The notes under the pieces were generated by a model that saw nothing but the letters and a program-made list of their open reading frames with translations, ran no database searches and was not told the origin of the DNA. From the NCBI GenBank assembly GCA_947495075.1, contig CANLXH010000002.1, forward strand, positions 186,001 through 250,000: a stretch of 64,000 nt of DNA. Reading direction: 5' to 3'. Positions 31,350 to 39,841 of this stretch are shown here, in pieces (position 1 is the stretch's first letter; the number at the start of each line of letters is the position of its first letter). The position numbers and the translations under genes are program-made. This stretch comes from an uncultured Croceitalea sp. GTDB lineage: Bacteria; Bacteroidota; Bacteroidia; Flavobacteriales; Flavobacteriaceae.

Positions 31350-32606
31350 TCAGTCTTGGTTTGGAATTTCTTTCTTTCTTTTTTGGGCTTCCTGTTCTTC
31401 CAATTGCTTTTTCAAGACGGACATTTCTTCTGCAATTTTACTGTCCAATACCTTGGCATAAATTTGAGTAGTTTTTAAAGAACGATGGCCCAACATTTTG
31501 CTCACGGTGGAAATGGAAACCCCTTTGGACAAAGTGACCGTGGTAGCAAAAGTATGTCGTGCCAAATGGGTGGTCAGATTTTTGTTGATGCCACAGACGT
31601 CAGCGATCTCTTTCAGATAGGCATTCGATTTTTGATTGGTCAACACAGGTAATACCGCTTTGCCCTCTAGCACATACGGATGTTCACTATATTTTTCAAT
31701 AATGGCCTCGGCCGGAGGGAGCAGGGGAATGCTGCTAATCGCTTTGGTTTTCTTTCGTCCCATCTTGATCCATCGGTAACCATCGACCCCGATGATGATA
31801 TCTTCCTGTTTCAAAAGTTTCACATCAGCATAAGCCAGACCTGTATAGCAACAGAACACAAAAATATCGCGCACTAAATCAAGTCGTGGCAAAAAGGATT
31901 TCTTGTTTTGTAACTTGTCCAGTTCCCCTTGGGTCAAAAATTGTTTCTCCTTGGTCTTCCAACTGGCCTTCCAATGAAAGAAGGGGTCCCTGCTAATCCA
32001 TTCGTTGGCATAGGCGATGCGAATGATTTTTTTGAAATTGACTATATACTTAATCGCCGTATTATGTTCACAGTTTCGTTTTGATTTTAAAAAGTATTCC
32101 AAGCCCGTAATGAACTTATGGTCGACCCTACGCACAGGAATATCATTTCTCTGATAGTTGTGTTGGACATATGCCGATACGTGCTTATAGGCCGCTCTAT
32201 AGCGTTGTAAGGTGCCCTTGGTAAAACCTTTGCCCAATAGGCTTTCCATTTCTTCATTGTGGTTCTCGAAAATTTCCAAAACCATCCATTCCTTGCCCTC
32301 CTTTCCCAGATACATATTCTTGATGACAGTCGCGGAAACATCTTGATGTTCCCTTAAAAGGGTATCATGGATTTCGAAACAACGGTTCTTAACGGTATCC
32401 AAGAATCGGTTGAACTTGGACACTTCAAGACCAGTTCCCCTCAATCTTCCTGCTCTTGCATCCCATCTTTGTTCATCAACAGTTCGTCTTAAACTAAACT
32501 CGGCCCGCTTACCATTGACCGTAATTCTGGCATAAACCGTTACTTTTCCATCCGTATCGGACGCTCTTTTTTTAGGGTAAAAAAGGATATTTATTGCTCC
32601 AAACAT
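31350..32606 (-). CDS. Bacteroidota-type tyrosine integrase
   Basis: The ATG at 32606 gives a 418-residue protein starting MFGAINILFYPKKRA, the usual beginning of an arm-binding integrase domain; a TTG 42 bases upstream is possible but less likely. The SAM-like core-binding domain is at about 95-210. The catalytic domain has HLARHTFAT (HxxR, about 345), LGHRSLKTTQIYAKV (second His region, with the nucleophile Tyr in QIYAKV, about 382). The first catalytic Arg is replaced: the motif reads YTGLAYADV instead of TGLR, as seen in other Bacteroidota integrases such as IntDOT-like enzymes. It lies 240 bases from tRNA-Asp and should integrate the island there. Confidence 0.92.
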   Translation of the reverse strand: MFGAINILFYPKKRASDTDGKVTVYARITVNGKRAEFSLRRTVDEQRWDARAGRLRGTGLEVSKFNRFLDTVKNRCFEIHDTLLREHQDVSATVIKNMYLGKEGKEWMVLEIFENHNEEMESLLGKGFTKGTLQRYRAAYKHVSAYVQHNYQRNDIPVRRVDHKFITGLEYFLKSKRNCEHNTAIKYIVNFKKIIRIAYANEWISRDPFFHWKASWKTKEKQFLTQGELDKLQNKKSFLPRLDLVRDIFVFCCYTGLAYADVKLLKQEDIIIGVDGYRWIKMGRKKTKAISSIPLLPPAEAIIEKYSEHPYVLEGKAVLPVLTNQKSNAYLKEIADVCGINKNLTTHLARHTFATTVTLSKGVSISTVSKMLGHRSLKTTQIYAKVLDSKIAEEMSVLKKQLEEQEAQKRKKEIPNQD

Positions 32607-32700
32607 TGGTGACACTTTAAAATAGTCACCAGAAGGTAGTAAAACCAAATGTTAAAATTTCTTCGTAAAGATTTCTTTAACAGTCAATTACAGCGATGGC

Positions 32701-32745
32701 GGTGACTCTTTTAAAGGGGTGTTCAGAGGCACCGTGAGAGTCACC
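32701..32745. repeat. 9-bp inverted repeat near the island end
   Basis: GGTGACTCT and AGAGTCACC are perfect arms, with a second GGTG/CACC pair nested between them, and a T-run follows. It lies between the integrase and the attachment site. It may be an integrase arm site, an excisionase site, or a terminator reading toward the tRNA. Confidence 0.5.
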
Positions 32746-32792
32746 TTTTTTATGGTTTTATATGATATTTTTTGATGTTAAATAAAATGAAA

Positions 32793-32821
32793 AAGCCTGT
32801 AAATACTTGATTTACAGGCTT
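32793..32821 (-). terminator. Terminator of tRNA-Asp (island-borne)
   Basis: A perfect 12-bp stem AAGCCTGTAAAT/ATTTACAGGCTT with a five-base loop is followed by T-rich sequence on the minus strand, 27 bases after the tRNA 3' end. It replaces the terminator left behind at 8126-8149, so the island restores a working 3' end for the tRNA. Confidence 0.85.
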
Positions 32822-32846
32822 ATTGCGAATTCTTCAATGAATTCCA

Positions 32847-32868
32847 GCGGTCTGGACGGGACTCGAAC
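32847..32868 (-). repeat. Integrase-proximal attachment site (tRNA-Asp 3' end)
   Basis: The last 22 bases of the tRNA region, identical to 8161-8182. It spans the acceptor end and part of the T-arm, the usual target of tyrosine integrases. Confidence 0.88.
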
Positions 32869-32921
32869 CCGCGACCCCCTGCGTGACAGGCAGGTATTCT
32901 AACCAACTGAACTACCAGACC
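32848..32921 (-). tRNA. tRNA-Asp (anticodon GTC)
   Basis: Read on the minus strand the gene starts GGTCTGG and ends CCAGACC plus discriminator G, giving a perfect 7-bp acceptor stem. The anticodon arm CCTGC-CTGTCAC-GCAGG has anticodon GTC, and the T-arm contains GGGTTCGAGTCCC. The length is 74 bases without encoded CCA. The G73 discriminator is the normal one for Asp. The gene is intact although an island is inserted at its 3' end. Confidence 0.97.
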
Positions 32922-32937
32922 TCGCTTTTAGCGGAGG

Positions 32938-32968
32938 CAAATATACCTACACTTTTTCATTTCAACAA
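32938..32968 (-). promoter_or_regulatory. Promoter of tRNA-Asp
   Basis: On the minus strand TATATTTG (32938-32945) matches the TAnnTTTG box exactly, with TTG (32966-32968) 20 bases upstream. Transcription would begin about ten bases before the tRNA. Confidence 0.8.
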
Positions 32969-32990
32969 CCTTTTTATGTAGAAAATAAAA

Positions 32991-33920
32991 CTAATTAAAC
33001 TTTTGCCGTTCCGTCATAAAGGTATTGAGCACATTAGAAAAGTTTGACCGAACATCAACCTCAACGTGCTTTATTTTGTATTGAGAACATTTTAGCCTTA
33101 AAGAATTTAAATAATCGGTTACTTTCTTCTCATAACTTTCTTTAATATTCTCAGCGTACAAATCTATATGCTTCCCCGTTTCTACATCAAGAAAACGTTT
33201 AGGAGTGTTGTCAAAATCGAAATTTAATTCACGTTCTTTATCTACTAGTTGAAATAATACAACTTCATGTTTATTATATTTTAAGTGACGTAAAGCTTCA
33301 AATAGTTTTCCTTCCTCAACTTCGGTTTGAAACATGTCCGAAAATAAAAAAATTAGACTTCGCCTATGTAACTTCTCTGCTATTTGATGTAAATAATGAT
33401 ATGTTCTAGTTTCTTTTGAAGGATTTGTATTTAATGTCACCGAATTTAACTTATCCAATAACATCTGAAAATGGCGTTCGCTATTTTTCTCACTTACATA
33501 AAAATTATATTCATCTGAATATATGCTTAGGCCAACTGCATCTCTTTGTTTTTTAAGAATATTCATTAAAGCAGCGATGGCCAAAACTCCAAAACCTATC
33601 TTGTTAAGATTATCAATAACCAAATTCTTTACTTCTGGATAGTACATAGAAGCAGAATTATCCAAAATCATATGACAGCGAAGATTAGTTTCTTCTTCGT
33701 AGCGTTTGGTGTATAGCTTATCTGTTCTTGCAAAGAGCTTCCAATCTATATGCTTGGTGCTTTCTCCAGTATTGTAAATTTTATGCTCTGCAAATTCCGA
33801 TGAAAAACCATGAAATGGACTTTTATGAATTCCACTAATAAAACCCTCTACAACTTGTTTCGACAACAGTTCCAGATTGGAGAAAAGTTTGGTTTTGTGT
33901 AATTGGGATTTTATATCCAT
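32991..33920 (-). CDS. DUF58 domain protein (VWA-like)
   Basis: This 309-residue protein is a DUF58 family member. The signature region is HIDWKLFARTDKLYTKRYEE, followed by a von Willebrand A-like start MILDNSASM that resembles a MIDAS site (DxSxS: DNSAS). DUF58 proteins usually work with a MoxR-type AAA ATPase and membrane VWA proteins in chaperone or stress complexes. No MoxR gene lies in the window. It follows trxA on the same strand but with a strong terminator between, so it is transcribed separately. Confidence 0.9.
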   Translation of the reverse strand: MDIKSQLHKTKLFSNLELLSKQVVEGFISGIHKSPFHGFSSEFAEHKIYNTGESTKHIDWKLFARTDKLYTKRYEEETNLRCHMILDNSASMYYPEVKNLVIDNLNKIGFGVLAIAALMNILKKQRDAVGLSIYSDEYNFYVSEKNSERHFQMLLDKLNSVTLNTNPSKETRTYHYLHQIAEKLHRRSLIFLFSDMFQTEVEEGKLFEALRHLKYNKHEVVLFQLVDKERELNFDFDNTPKRFLDVETGKHIDLYAENIKESYEKKVTDYLNSLRLKCSQYKIKHVEVDVRSNFSNVLNTFMTERQKFN

Positions 33921-33939
33921 AAAATCTAAGATAAAATAA

Positions 33940-33965
33940 AAAGGTCTGGCAAATGCCAGACCTTT
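33940..33965 (-). terminator. Terminator of trxA
   Basis: AAAGGTCTGGC and GCCAGACCTTT are perfect 11-bp arms around a four-base loop, followed on the minus strand by a T-rich stretch. It lies 27 bases after the trxA stop. Confidence 0.85.
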
Positions 33966-33991
33966 TCTAAAATTTAACGAATACTCGAAGC

Positions 33992-34309
33992 TTACAACAA
34001 AGCATCAATAGCATCTGTGTATACTTTCTTAGGTGACACACCTACTTGGCGACTAACAATTTCACCTCCTTTAAATACTAATACCGTAGGTATGTTACGT
34101 ACACCATACTTTGCAGCGAATTGTTGATTTGCATCTACATCTACCTTACCAACAACGGCTTTACCATCATATTCTGAACTTACTTCATCTATAATTGGAC
34201 CAACCATACGACAAGGTCCGCACCATGCTGCCCAAAAATCTACTACTACTGGTTTATCACTTTTTAAAACAACCTCATCAAAAGTTGCATCTGTTATTTC
34301 TAGTGCCAT
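33992..34309 (-). CDS. trxA: Thioredoxin
   Basis: This 105-residue protein has the classic active site WCGPC in VDFWAAWCGPCRMVGPI (about 29-33 for the motif) and the cis-Pro loop RNIPTVLVF. It reduces protein disulfides in the cytoplasm, recharged by thioredoxin reductase. Length and residues match standard TrxA. It has its own promoter (TAACTTTG box) and terminator. It sits between dnaE and a DUF58 gene; the neighbourhood is core chromosome. Confidence 0.97.
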   Translation of the reverse strand: MALEITDATFDEVVLKSDKPVVVDFWAAWCGPCRMVGPIIDEVSSEYDGKAVVGKVDVDANQQFAAKYGVRNIPTVLVFKGGEIVSRQVGVSPKKVYTDAIDALL

Positions 34310-34331
34310 TTTATATCTATTTACTGTTATG

Positions 34332-34339
34332 CAAAGTTA
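34332..34339 (-). promoter_or_regulatory. -7 box of the trxA promoter
   Basis: TAACTTTG on the minus strand fits TAnnTTTG exactly and lies 22 bases before the trxA start codon. No clear TTG at the usual -33 distance is seen. Confidence 0.55.
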
Positions 34340-34410
34340 GTCAAATAAAGAGATGTTTCCTTACCCATTAAACATTCGTTTTGATTATCGACTTATTGAC
34401 AAAACTTATA

Positions 34411-37400
34411 TTAATTCAATTTATAGTGCACTTCCTGTTCTTCCAATGTATGTAGTAATTCACTTGTAATATGTACTTTTTGCTTTCTACTGGAAAGATT
34501 TAATTTAATTTCTTCTTCCATTTCGTAAACAACAAAATTTAGTGGATGACTTCCTTTATAGGACCTAAGCGTGTCTTTAAGGGCCATAATACGCTTTTCT
34601 TGTAAAGCAGAAATATTAAGTTTTATAGTCAGTTTTTTAGCATAAGAATCCATTACATCTTGTAACTGCTTAAAGTCATTGTACTGTAATCTAGGATCAC
34701 CTTTTTTACCAGTTTCCCTATTGGTCCATCCTTCACGAACAAATACTTTGATGTAAGCAAAAGAATTTATCATTAAAAAGTGCCTAAATTTTAAGTATTC
34801 TTCACCAAAAATCCGGAACTCATGAGTATCTGTATAGTCTTCTAAGGTAAACGCTGCCCAACCTTTACCGTTTTTAGAAATACGATGTTGCACATCTGTA
34901 ATTACTCCAGCAAAAGATAACTCGCGATTTACATAACCATTTAAATCATCTTTAAAAACAGAAACACTTGTATTACAGAAAGCGGTTATTTCTTTTTTGA
35001 AATCATCCAAAGGATGTCCAGATAAATAAATACCAACAACTTCTTTCTCACGGCGTAACTTTTCCATAGTACCCCAATCTTCGCAAGGTGGAACAATTGG
35101 TTCTGGAATTTGTACTTCACTGGCGTCACCAAACAAACTTACTTGAGAAGAATTTTTATTCTCTTGAAATTTTGCGCCATATTTAATGACCTTTTCAAGG
35201 AAAGAAATCCCATCTCCTTCGTCATGAAAATACTGTGCTCTTAGCGTATCTCCAAAAGAATCGAATCCGCCAGCTACCGCTAAATTTTCGAAGGCTTTTT
35301 TATTGGCAGCTCGCAAATCTATACGTTTGGCCATATCAAAAACAGATTTAAAACCTCCATTTTCTTTACGCTCGTTAACAATAGATTGCACTGCTGAACG
35401 CCCAACACCTTTTACAGCTCCCATTCCAAACCGTACCGCATAGTCCTTATTTACTGCAAACTTGTAGAAAGATTCGTTTACATCAGGACCAAGAACATCG
35501 AGTCCCATACGTTTACATTCCTCCATAAAGAAGGTTACCTGTTTAATATCATTCATATTGTTGGAAAGTACAGCAGCCATATATTCGGCAGGAAAATGTG
35601 CTTTTAAATATGCGGTCTGATAAGCAATATAAGCATAACAAGTAGAGTGACTTTTATTGAAAGCATAAGATGCGAAAGCTTCCCAATCTTTCCATATTTT
35701 TTCTAATATTTCTCTTGGATGTCCATTATTTTCACCCCCATCTAAAAACTGAGGTTTTAATTTTTGAAGTAATGCAAATATCTTTTTACCCATTGCCTTA
35801 CGCAGCACATCGGCATCACCTTTAGAAAATCCTGCAATCTTTTGAGATAAACGCATCACTTGTTCTTGGTAAACTGTAATGCCATAGGTATCCTTAAGGT
35901 ATTCTTCCATTTCAGGAAGGTCATAGGTAATTTCTTCATCCCCGTGCTTACGGGCAATAAAACTTGGAATGTATTCCATTGGACCAGGGCGATAGAGTGC
36001 ATTCATGGCAATGAGGTCATCAAAAACAGAAGGTTTTAGATTCTTCATATGTTTTTGCATGCCTGGAGATTCATATTGAAATATCCCAACGGTATCACCA
36101 CGCTGAAACAATTCATAGGTCTTTTCATCATCCAGAGGAAAATCATCTGGAACAAGTTCTTCACCTGTCCTTGCTTTAACAATTTTTACGGTATCTTTTA
36201 TAAGTGTAAGTGTTTTTAATCCTAAAAAATCCATTTTTAGGAGTCCTGCATTTTCTACTACAGAGTTATCAAACTGGGTAACATATAAATCCGAATCTTT
36301 TGCTGTAGCAACAGGAACAAAATTGGTAATATCATCTGGCGTAATAATAACACCGCAAGCATGTATTCCGGTATTTCTTACCGAACCCTCTAAAACACGA
36401 GCCATGTTTACTGTTCTTCCTTCTAAGTCATCTCCTTCAGATATGTTTAATAATTCATTGACTTTTTCTAAATCATCAGCTCTAAACTTCTTTTTTAAAT
36501 CAGCATCTGACTGCCCAAAGATTTTACCCAATTTGGACATTGTAGGGATAAGCTTGGCAATACGGTCTGCATCATTCAAAGGCAAATCCAGTACACGAGC
36601 GGTATCCCTAATGGATGATTTAGCAGCCATTGTACCGTAAGTAATAATTTGGGCTACTTGGTTAGCACCATATTTATTAATTACATAATCCATAACTCGA
36701 CCACGACCTTCATCATCAAAATCGATATCAATATCCGGCATGGAAACCCTATCTGGATTTAGGAATCGCTCAAAAAGCAAATCATATTTAAGTGGATCAA
36801 TATTGGTGATTTTTAAACAATACGCTACAACCGAACCTGCGGCGGAACCACGACCAGGACCTACAGAGACATCCATGTTTCTCGCTTCCCGTATAAAATC
36901 TTCAACAATCAAAAAATAACCCGGATAGCCAGAATTTTCAATGGTCTTTAGCTCAAAATCTATCCGTTCTTTAATCTCATCGGTTATTTCATCATAACGT
37001 TCTTCGGCTCCTTTATAGGTGATATGTTTTAGATAAGCATTTTCCCCTCGTTTTCCTCCATCAATACTATCTTCTTCGACGTTAAACTCATTCGGAATAT
37101 CAAACTCAGGCAGGAGGACATCTCTTGCCAACTCAAAAGCTTCTACTTTAGCTACAACTTCTTGCAGATTGGTGATGGCTTCAGGGATGTCCTTAAAGAG
37201 TTCTTTCATCTCTTCAGAAGACTTAAAATAATACTCCTGATTAGGCAAACCATAGCGATAGCCTCTCCCCCTACCTATTGGTGTAGTTTGTTTTTCTCCA
37301 TCTTTAACGCAAAGCAAAATATCATGTGCCTCCGCGTCCTCTTTATTGCCGTAATAGGTATTATTAGAGGCTACTAGTTTTACTTTATGCTTTTTGGAAA

Positions 37401-38799
37401 ATTCTAAAAGGACTTTGTTTACTCGGTCTTCATCTTCTTGTCCATGACGCATGATTTCCAAGTAAAAATCTTCATCAAACTCCTGTTTCCACCATAATAA
37501 GGCTTCTTCAGCCTGTTTTTCCCCTACATTTAAAACTTTACCGGGCACTTCACCATAAAGATTTCCTGATAAAACAATAATGTCCTCTTTGTATTGCTGA
37601 ATTACTTTCTTATCAATCCTAGGAACATAGTAAAACCCATCTGTATAGGCAATAGAGGACATTTTGGCCAGATTGTGGTACCCATTTTTGTTTTTGGCCA
37701 ACAATACAATTTGATAGCCATAATCTTTTACATTTTTATTAGTATGGTCCTCGCAAACAAAAAACTCACAACCTATAATAGGAGTAATCTCACGCGAAGT
37801 TTCTGGCTCCCCTTTTTCTAAGGCTTCAGTATTGTTTTCTTTAACAGCTTTGTTATGCGCTTTTACTTCTTTTACAAAATGAAAGGCGCCCATCATATTT
37901 GCATGGTCGGTCAAGGCAACGGCAGGCATCTTTGCATCTGCGGTCTGCTTAACCAATTCTTTCATGGACATCGTAGACTGCAACACCGAAAATTGGGAGT
38001 GATTGTGTAAATGAACAAAATCAATACCCGCTAAATCTTTTATGTTTTCATCTAGTTCTTGCTCAGAAACACCACCAGTATCTGTCTCCCATAGTTTATC
38101 CGCTATTTTCTTAGAGGCTGCTTTTAGATTAATATGTGTTAACCCAATAAGCTGAATCTCTTGCGGATTTGCTTCTGAGAAATTCTGAAAATAGTCTGGC
38201 TGAACATCTAGTTGTTCTACAGTATATTGTTTTCTTCGAATGAGTTCTAAAAAACAACGTGTAGTAGCTTCAACATCTGCTGTCGCATTATGCGCTTCGG
38301 CAAAAGGTTGGCTAAAAAGAAACTCATGAAGTTCTGTTAGCGTAGGAAGTTTAAATTTTCCACCACGACCACCGGGTATTTTACAAAGTGTTGCCGTATG
38401 CTCTGTACAAGTATCTAAAACTGGTAGTTCTTGAAGCGGATTTTCAATACTTTCACGATGAAACTCTGCCCCCATGATATTAACATCAAAACCTACATTT
38501 TGACCAACTACAAATTTAGCTTTGGATAGTGCCTCATTAAAACGCTCTAAAACCTCATTTAGTGGTATTCCCTCCTCTTCTGCCAAAGCAGTAGAAATTC
38601 CATGAATCTGTTCAGCTTCATAGGGAATATTAAAACCTTCTGGTTGCACCAAATAATCCTGATGTTCTATAAGATTACCCAGCTTATCATGTAATTGCCA
38701 TGCAATCTGAATACATCTAGGCCAATTGTCCGTATCTGTAATTGGTGCATCCCAACGTTTGGGGAGTCCAGTAGTTTCGGTATCAAAGATTAGGTACAT
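34411..38799 (-). CDS. dnaE: DNA polymerase III alpha subunit with fused N-terminal exonuclease
   Basis: This 1462-residue protein is the main replicative polymerase. Residues 1-190 form a DnaQ-like 3'-5' exonuclease with DTETTG (Exo I), NVGFDVNIM (Exo II) and HNATADVEAT (Exo III). A PHP domain starts at FVHLHNHSQFSVLQS (about 260). The polymerase core has PDIDIDFDD (about 681-689) with the catalytic Asp residues, followed by finger, helix-hairpin and an OB domain (LSFAGVITDVQHRISKNGKG, about 1310). The exonuclease fusion in front of DnaE is typical of Flavobacteria; in most other bacteria epsilon is a separate protein. Confidence 0.96.
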   Translation of the reverse strand: MYLIFDTETTGLPKRWDAPITDTDNWPRCIQIAWQLHDKLGNLIEHQDYLVQPEGFNIPYEAEQIHGISTALAEEEGIPLNEVLERFNEALSKAKFVVGQNVGFDVNIMGAEFHRESIENPLQELPVLDTCTEHTATLCKIPGGRGGKFKLPTLTELHEFLFSQPFAEAHNATADVEATTRCFLELIRRKQYTVEQLDVQPDYFQNFSEANPQEIQLIGLTHINLKAASKKIADKLWETDTGGVSEQELDENIKDLAGIDFVHLHNHSQFSVLQSTMSMKELVKQTADAKMPAVALTDHANMMGAFHFVKEVKAHNKAVKENNTEALEKGEPETSREITPIIGCEFFVCEDHTNKNVKDYGYQIVLLAKNKNGYHNLAKMSSIAYTDGFYYVPRIDKKVIQQYKEDIIVLSGNLYGEVPGKVLNVGEKQAEEALLWWKQEFDEDFYLEIMRHGQEDEDRVNKVLLEFSKKHKVKLVASNNTYYGNKEDAEAHDILLCVKDGEKQTTPIGRGRGYRYGLPNQEYYFKSSEEMKELFKDIPEAITNLQEVVAKVEAFELARDVLLPEFDIPNEFNVEEDSIDGGKRGENAYLKHITYKGAEERYDEITDEIKERIDFELKTIENSGYPGYFLIVEDFIREARNMDVSVGPGRGSAAGSVVAYCLKITNIDPLKYDLLFERFLNPDRVSMPDIDIDFDDEGRGRVMDYVINKYGANQVAQIITYGTMAAKSSIRDTARVLDLPLNDADRIAKLIPTMSKLGKIFGQSDADLKKKFRADDLEKVNELLNISEGDDLEGRTVNMARVLEGSVRNTGIHACGVIITPDDITNFVPVATAKDSDLYVTQFDNSVVENAGLLKMDFLGLKTLTLIKDTVKIVKARTGEELVPDDFPLDDEKTYELFQRGDTVGIFQYESPGMQKHMKNLKPSVFDDLIAMNALYRPGPMEYIPSFIARKHGDEEITYDLPEMEEYLKDTYGITVYQEQVMRLSQKIAGFSKGDADVLRKAMGKKIFALLQKLKPQFLDGGENNGHPREILEKIWKDWEAFASYAFNKSHSTCYAYIAYQTAYLKAHFPAEYMAAVLSNNMNDIKQVTFFMEECKRMGLDVLGPDVNESFYKFAVNKDYAVRFGMGAVKGVGRSAVQSIVNERKENGGFKSVFDMAKRIDLRAANKKAFENLAVAGGFDSFGDTLRAQYFHDEGDGISFLEKVIKYGAKFQENKNSSQVSLFGDASEVQIPEPIVPPCEDWGTMEKLRREKEVVGIYLSGHPLDDFKKEITAFCNTSVSVFKDDLNGYVNRELSFAGVITDVQHRISKNGKGWAAFTLEDYTDTHEFRIFGEEYLKFRHFLMINSFAYIKVFVREGWTNRETGKKGDPRLQYNDFKQLQDVMDSYAKKLTIKLNISALQEKRIMALKDTLRSYKGSHPLNFVVYEMEEEIKLNLSSRKQKVHITSELLHTLEEQEVHYKLN

Positions 38800-38826
38800 A
38801 AATTATGTCATTTTAAAAACCACCAA

Positions 38827-38863
38827 TTCGAGTGATTTTGAATAATCAAAATTATATCGAGAA
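38827..38863. repeat. Dispersed intergenic repeat, copy B
   Basis: TTCGAGTGATTTTGA, a variable gap, and TTATATCGAGAA match the pattern of copy A at 2569-2606. It lies about 30 bases upstream of dnaE and may carry its -7 box. Confidence 0.65.
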
Positions 38864-39031
38864 TAGGTTCAGTAAAGTTGGTTCTCTAAACATTCTAAAT
38901 CAAGCTAAGAACACTCCAACTCACGTTAATTTTACATGCTGATAAGCAAGGATTAAAAATACCTAAAATGCCTATTTTGGAAAAACAGAGTTGTAAGGAG
39001 TTATTAACCAATAAAAAATAACAAATTGGTA

Positions 39032-39061
39032 TTGTAGAATAAAGGTTTTAGTGTATTTTTG
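39032..39061 (+). promoter_or_regulatory. Promoter of the rpsP operon
   Basis: TTG at 39032-39034 and TATTTTTG at 39054-39061 match the Bacteroidota -33/-7 elements with 19 bases between. The start site would be about 100 bases before the rpsP ATG, leaving a leader that could serve autoregulation. Confidence 0.75.
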
Positions 39062-39167
39062 CACCCGCTTTAGATACGAATGATTTCGTTTTGAGTGACA
39101 AAGAGATTCTCACTTTTGTGGGAATGTATTAATAATCAGGGTCGGGCACCCTACAAATTAATGTGAT

Positions 39168-39830
39168 ATGCCAGTAAAAATTAGATTACAACGCCACGGT
39201 AAAAAAGGAAAACCATTCTATTGGATAGTTGCTGCAGATTCCAGATCAAAAAGAGATGGTAAATTTCTAGAAAAATTAGGTACTTATAATCCTAATACTA
39301 ACCCAGCAACTATAAATGTTGATGTTGATGGTTCTGTACAATGGTTAAATAATGGTGCACAACCAACAGATACTGCAAGAGCAATATTATCTTACAAAGG
39401 TGTTCTTTTAAAACATCACTTATTAGGTGGTGTACGCAAAGGAGCTTTAACTGAAGAGCAAGCAGAGGAAAAGTTTCAAGCTTGGGTTTCTGAAAAAGAA
39501 AAAGCTGTTGCTGCTAAAGTTGACGGTTTAGATAAAGCACAAGCAGATGCAAAAGCTAAAGCTTTAGAAGCTGAAAAAGAATTTAGCGATAAAAGAGCCG
39601 CCGCTGCATTACCAGAGGTTGAAGAGCCTACAGAAGAAGTAATTGAAGAAAGTGCTCCAGTTGTAGAAGAAGCTGCTGCTGAAGCTACAGAAACAGTTGA
39701 AGAGGTAAAGGAAGAAGTTGCCGAAGCTCCTGCACAGGTTAAAGAAGAGGCTCCTGCTGAAACAGAAGCTAAAGCTGAAGAAGCTGCACCAGAAGCTCCC
39801 GCTACCGAAGAGGAAGCTCCAAAAGAGTAA
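39168..39830 (+). CDS. rpsP: Small-subunit ribosomal protein S16 with long acidic tail
   Basis: Residues 1-85 are a standard S16 (MPVKIRLQRHGKKGKPFYWI, then GTYNPNTNP and DTARAILSYKGVL). The remaining ~135 residues are an extension: first a Lys/Ala/Glu helix, then a Glu/Ala/Pro-rich tail (from about 145) with almost no hydrophobic residues. S16 in Bacteroidota often has an extension, but this one, giving 220 residues in total, is long. The tail would be disordered and strongly negative. The gene heads the rpsP-rimM-trmN6 operon, a common ribosome-assembly cluster. Confidence 0.96.
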   Translation: MPVKIRLQRHGKKGKPFYWIVAADSRSKRDGKFLEKLGTYNPNTNPATINVDVDGSVQWLNNGAQPTDTARAILSYKGVLLKHHLLGGVRKGALTEEQAEEKFQAWVSEKEKAVAAKVDGLDKAQADAKAKALEAEKEFSDKRAAAALPEVEEPTEEVIEESAPVVEEAAAEATETVEEVKEEVAEAPAQVKEEAPAETEAKAEEAAPEAPATEEEAPKE

Positions 39831-39841
39831 TTTTTTAGACA

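Larger units (their letters stand above)
8161..32868. mobile_element. Integrative (mobilizable) genomic island in tRNA-Asp
   Basis: A 24.7-kb segment is bounded by 22-bp direct repeats: the 3' end of tRNA-Asp at 32847-32868 and the same bases at 8161-8182 without the rest of the tRNA. A tyrosine integrase lies next to the intact tRNA, and a BfmA/BtgA mobilization protein lies behind it. Cargo includes an ATPase-DUF2971 pair, a two-component cassette, an HNH/YidD/DUF4407 operon, Fic, a giant alpha-2-macroglobulin and a WG-repeat lipoprotein. No relaxase, coupling protein or type IV secretion gene is visible. The flanking genes (gspF-like on one side; DUF58, trxA and dnaE on the other) look like core chromosome. 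Confidence 0.88.
38800..39167. other. Divergent intergenic region of dnaE and rpsP
   Basis: This region holds the second copy of the dispersed repeat (38827-38863), a possible dnaE -7 box TAATTTTG on the minus strand within that repeat (38847-38854), and the strong rpsP promoter at 39032-39061. The ~100-base rpsP leader includes a small hairpin AGGGT-CGGGC-ACCCT near 39139-39153. Confidence 0.6.
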
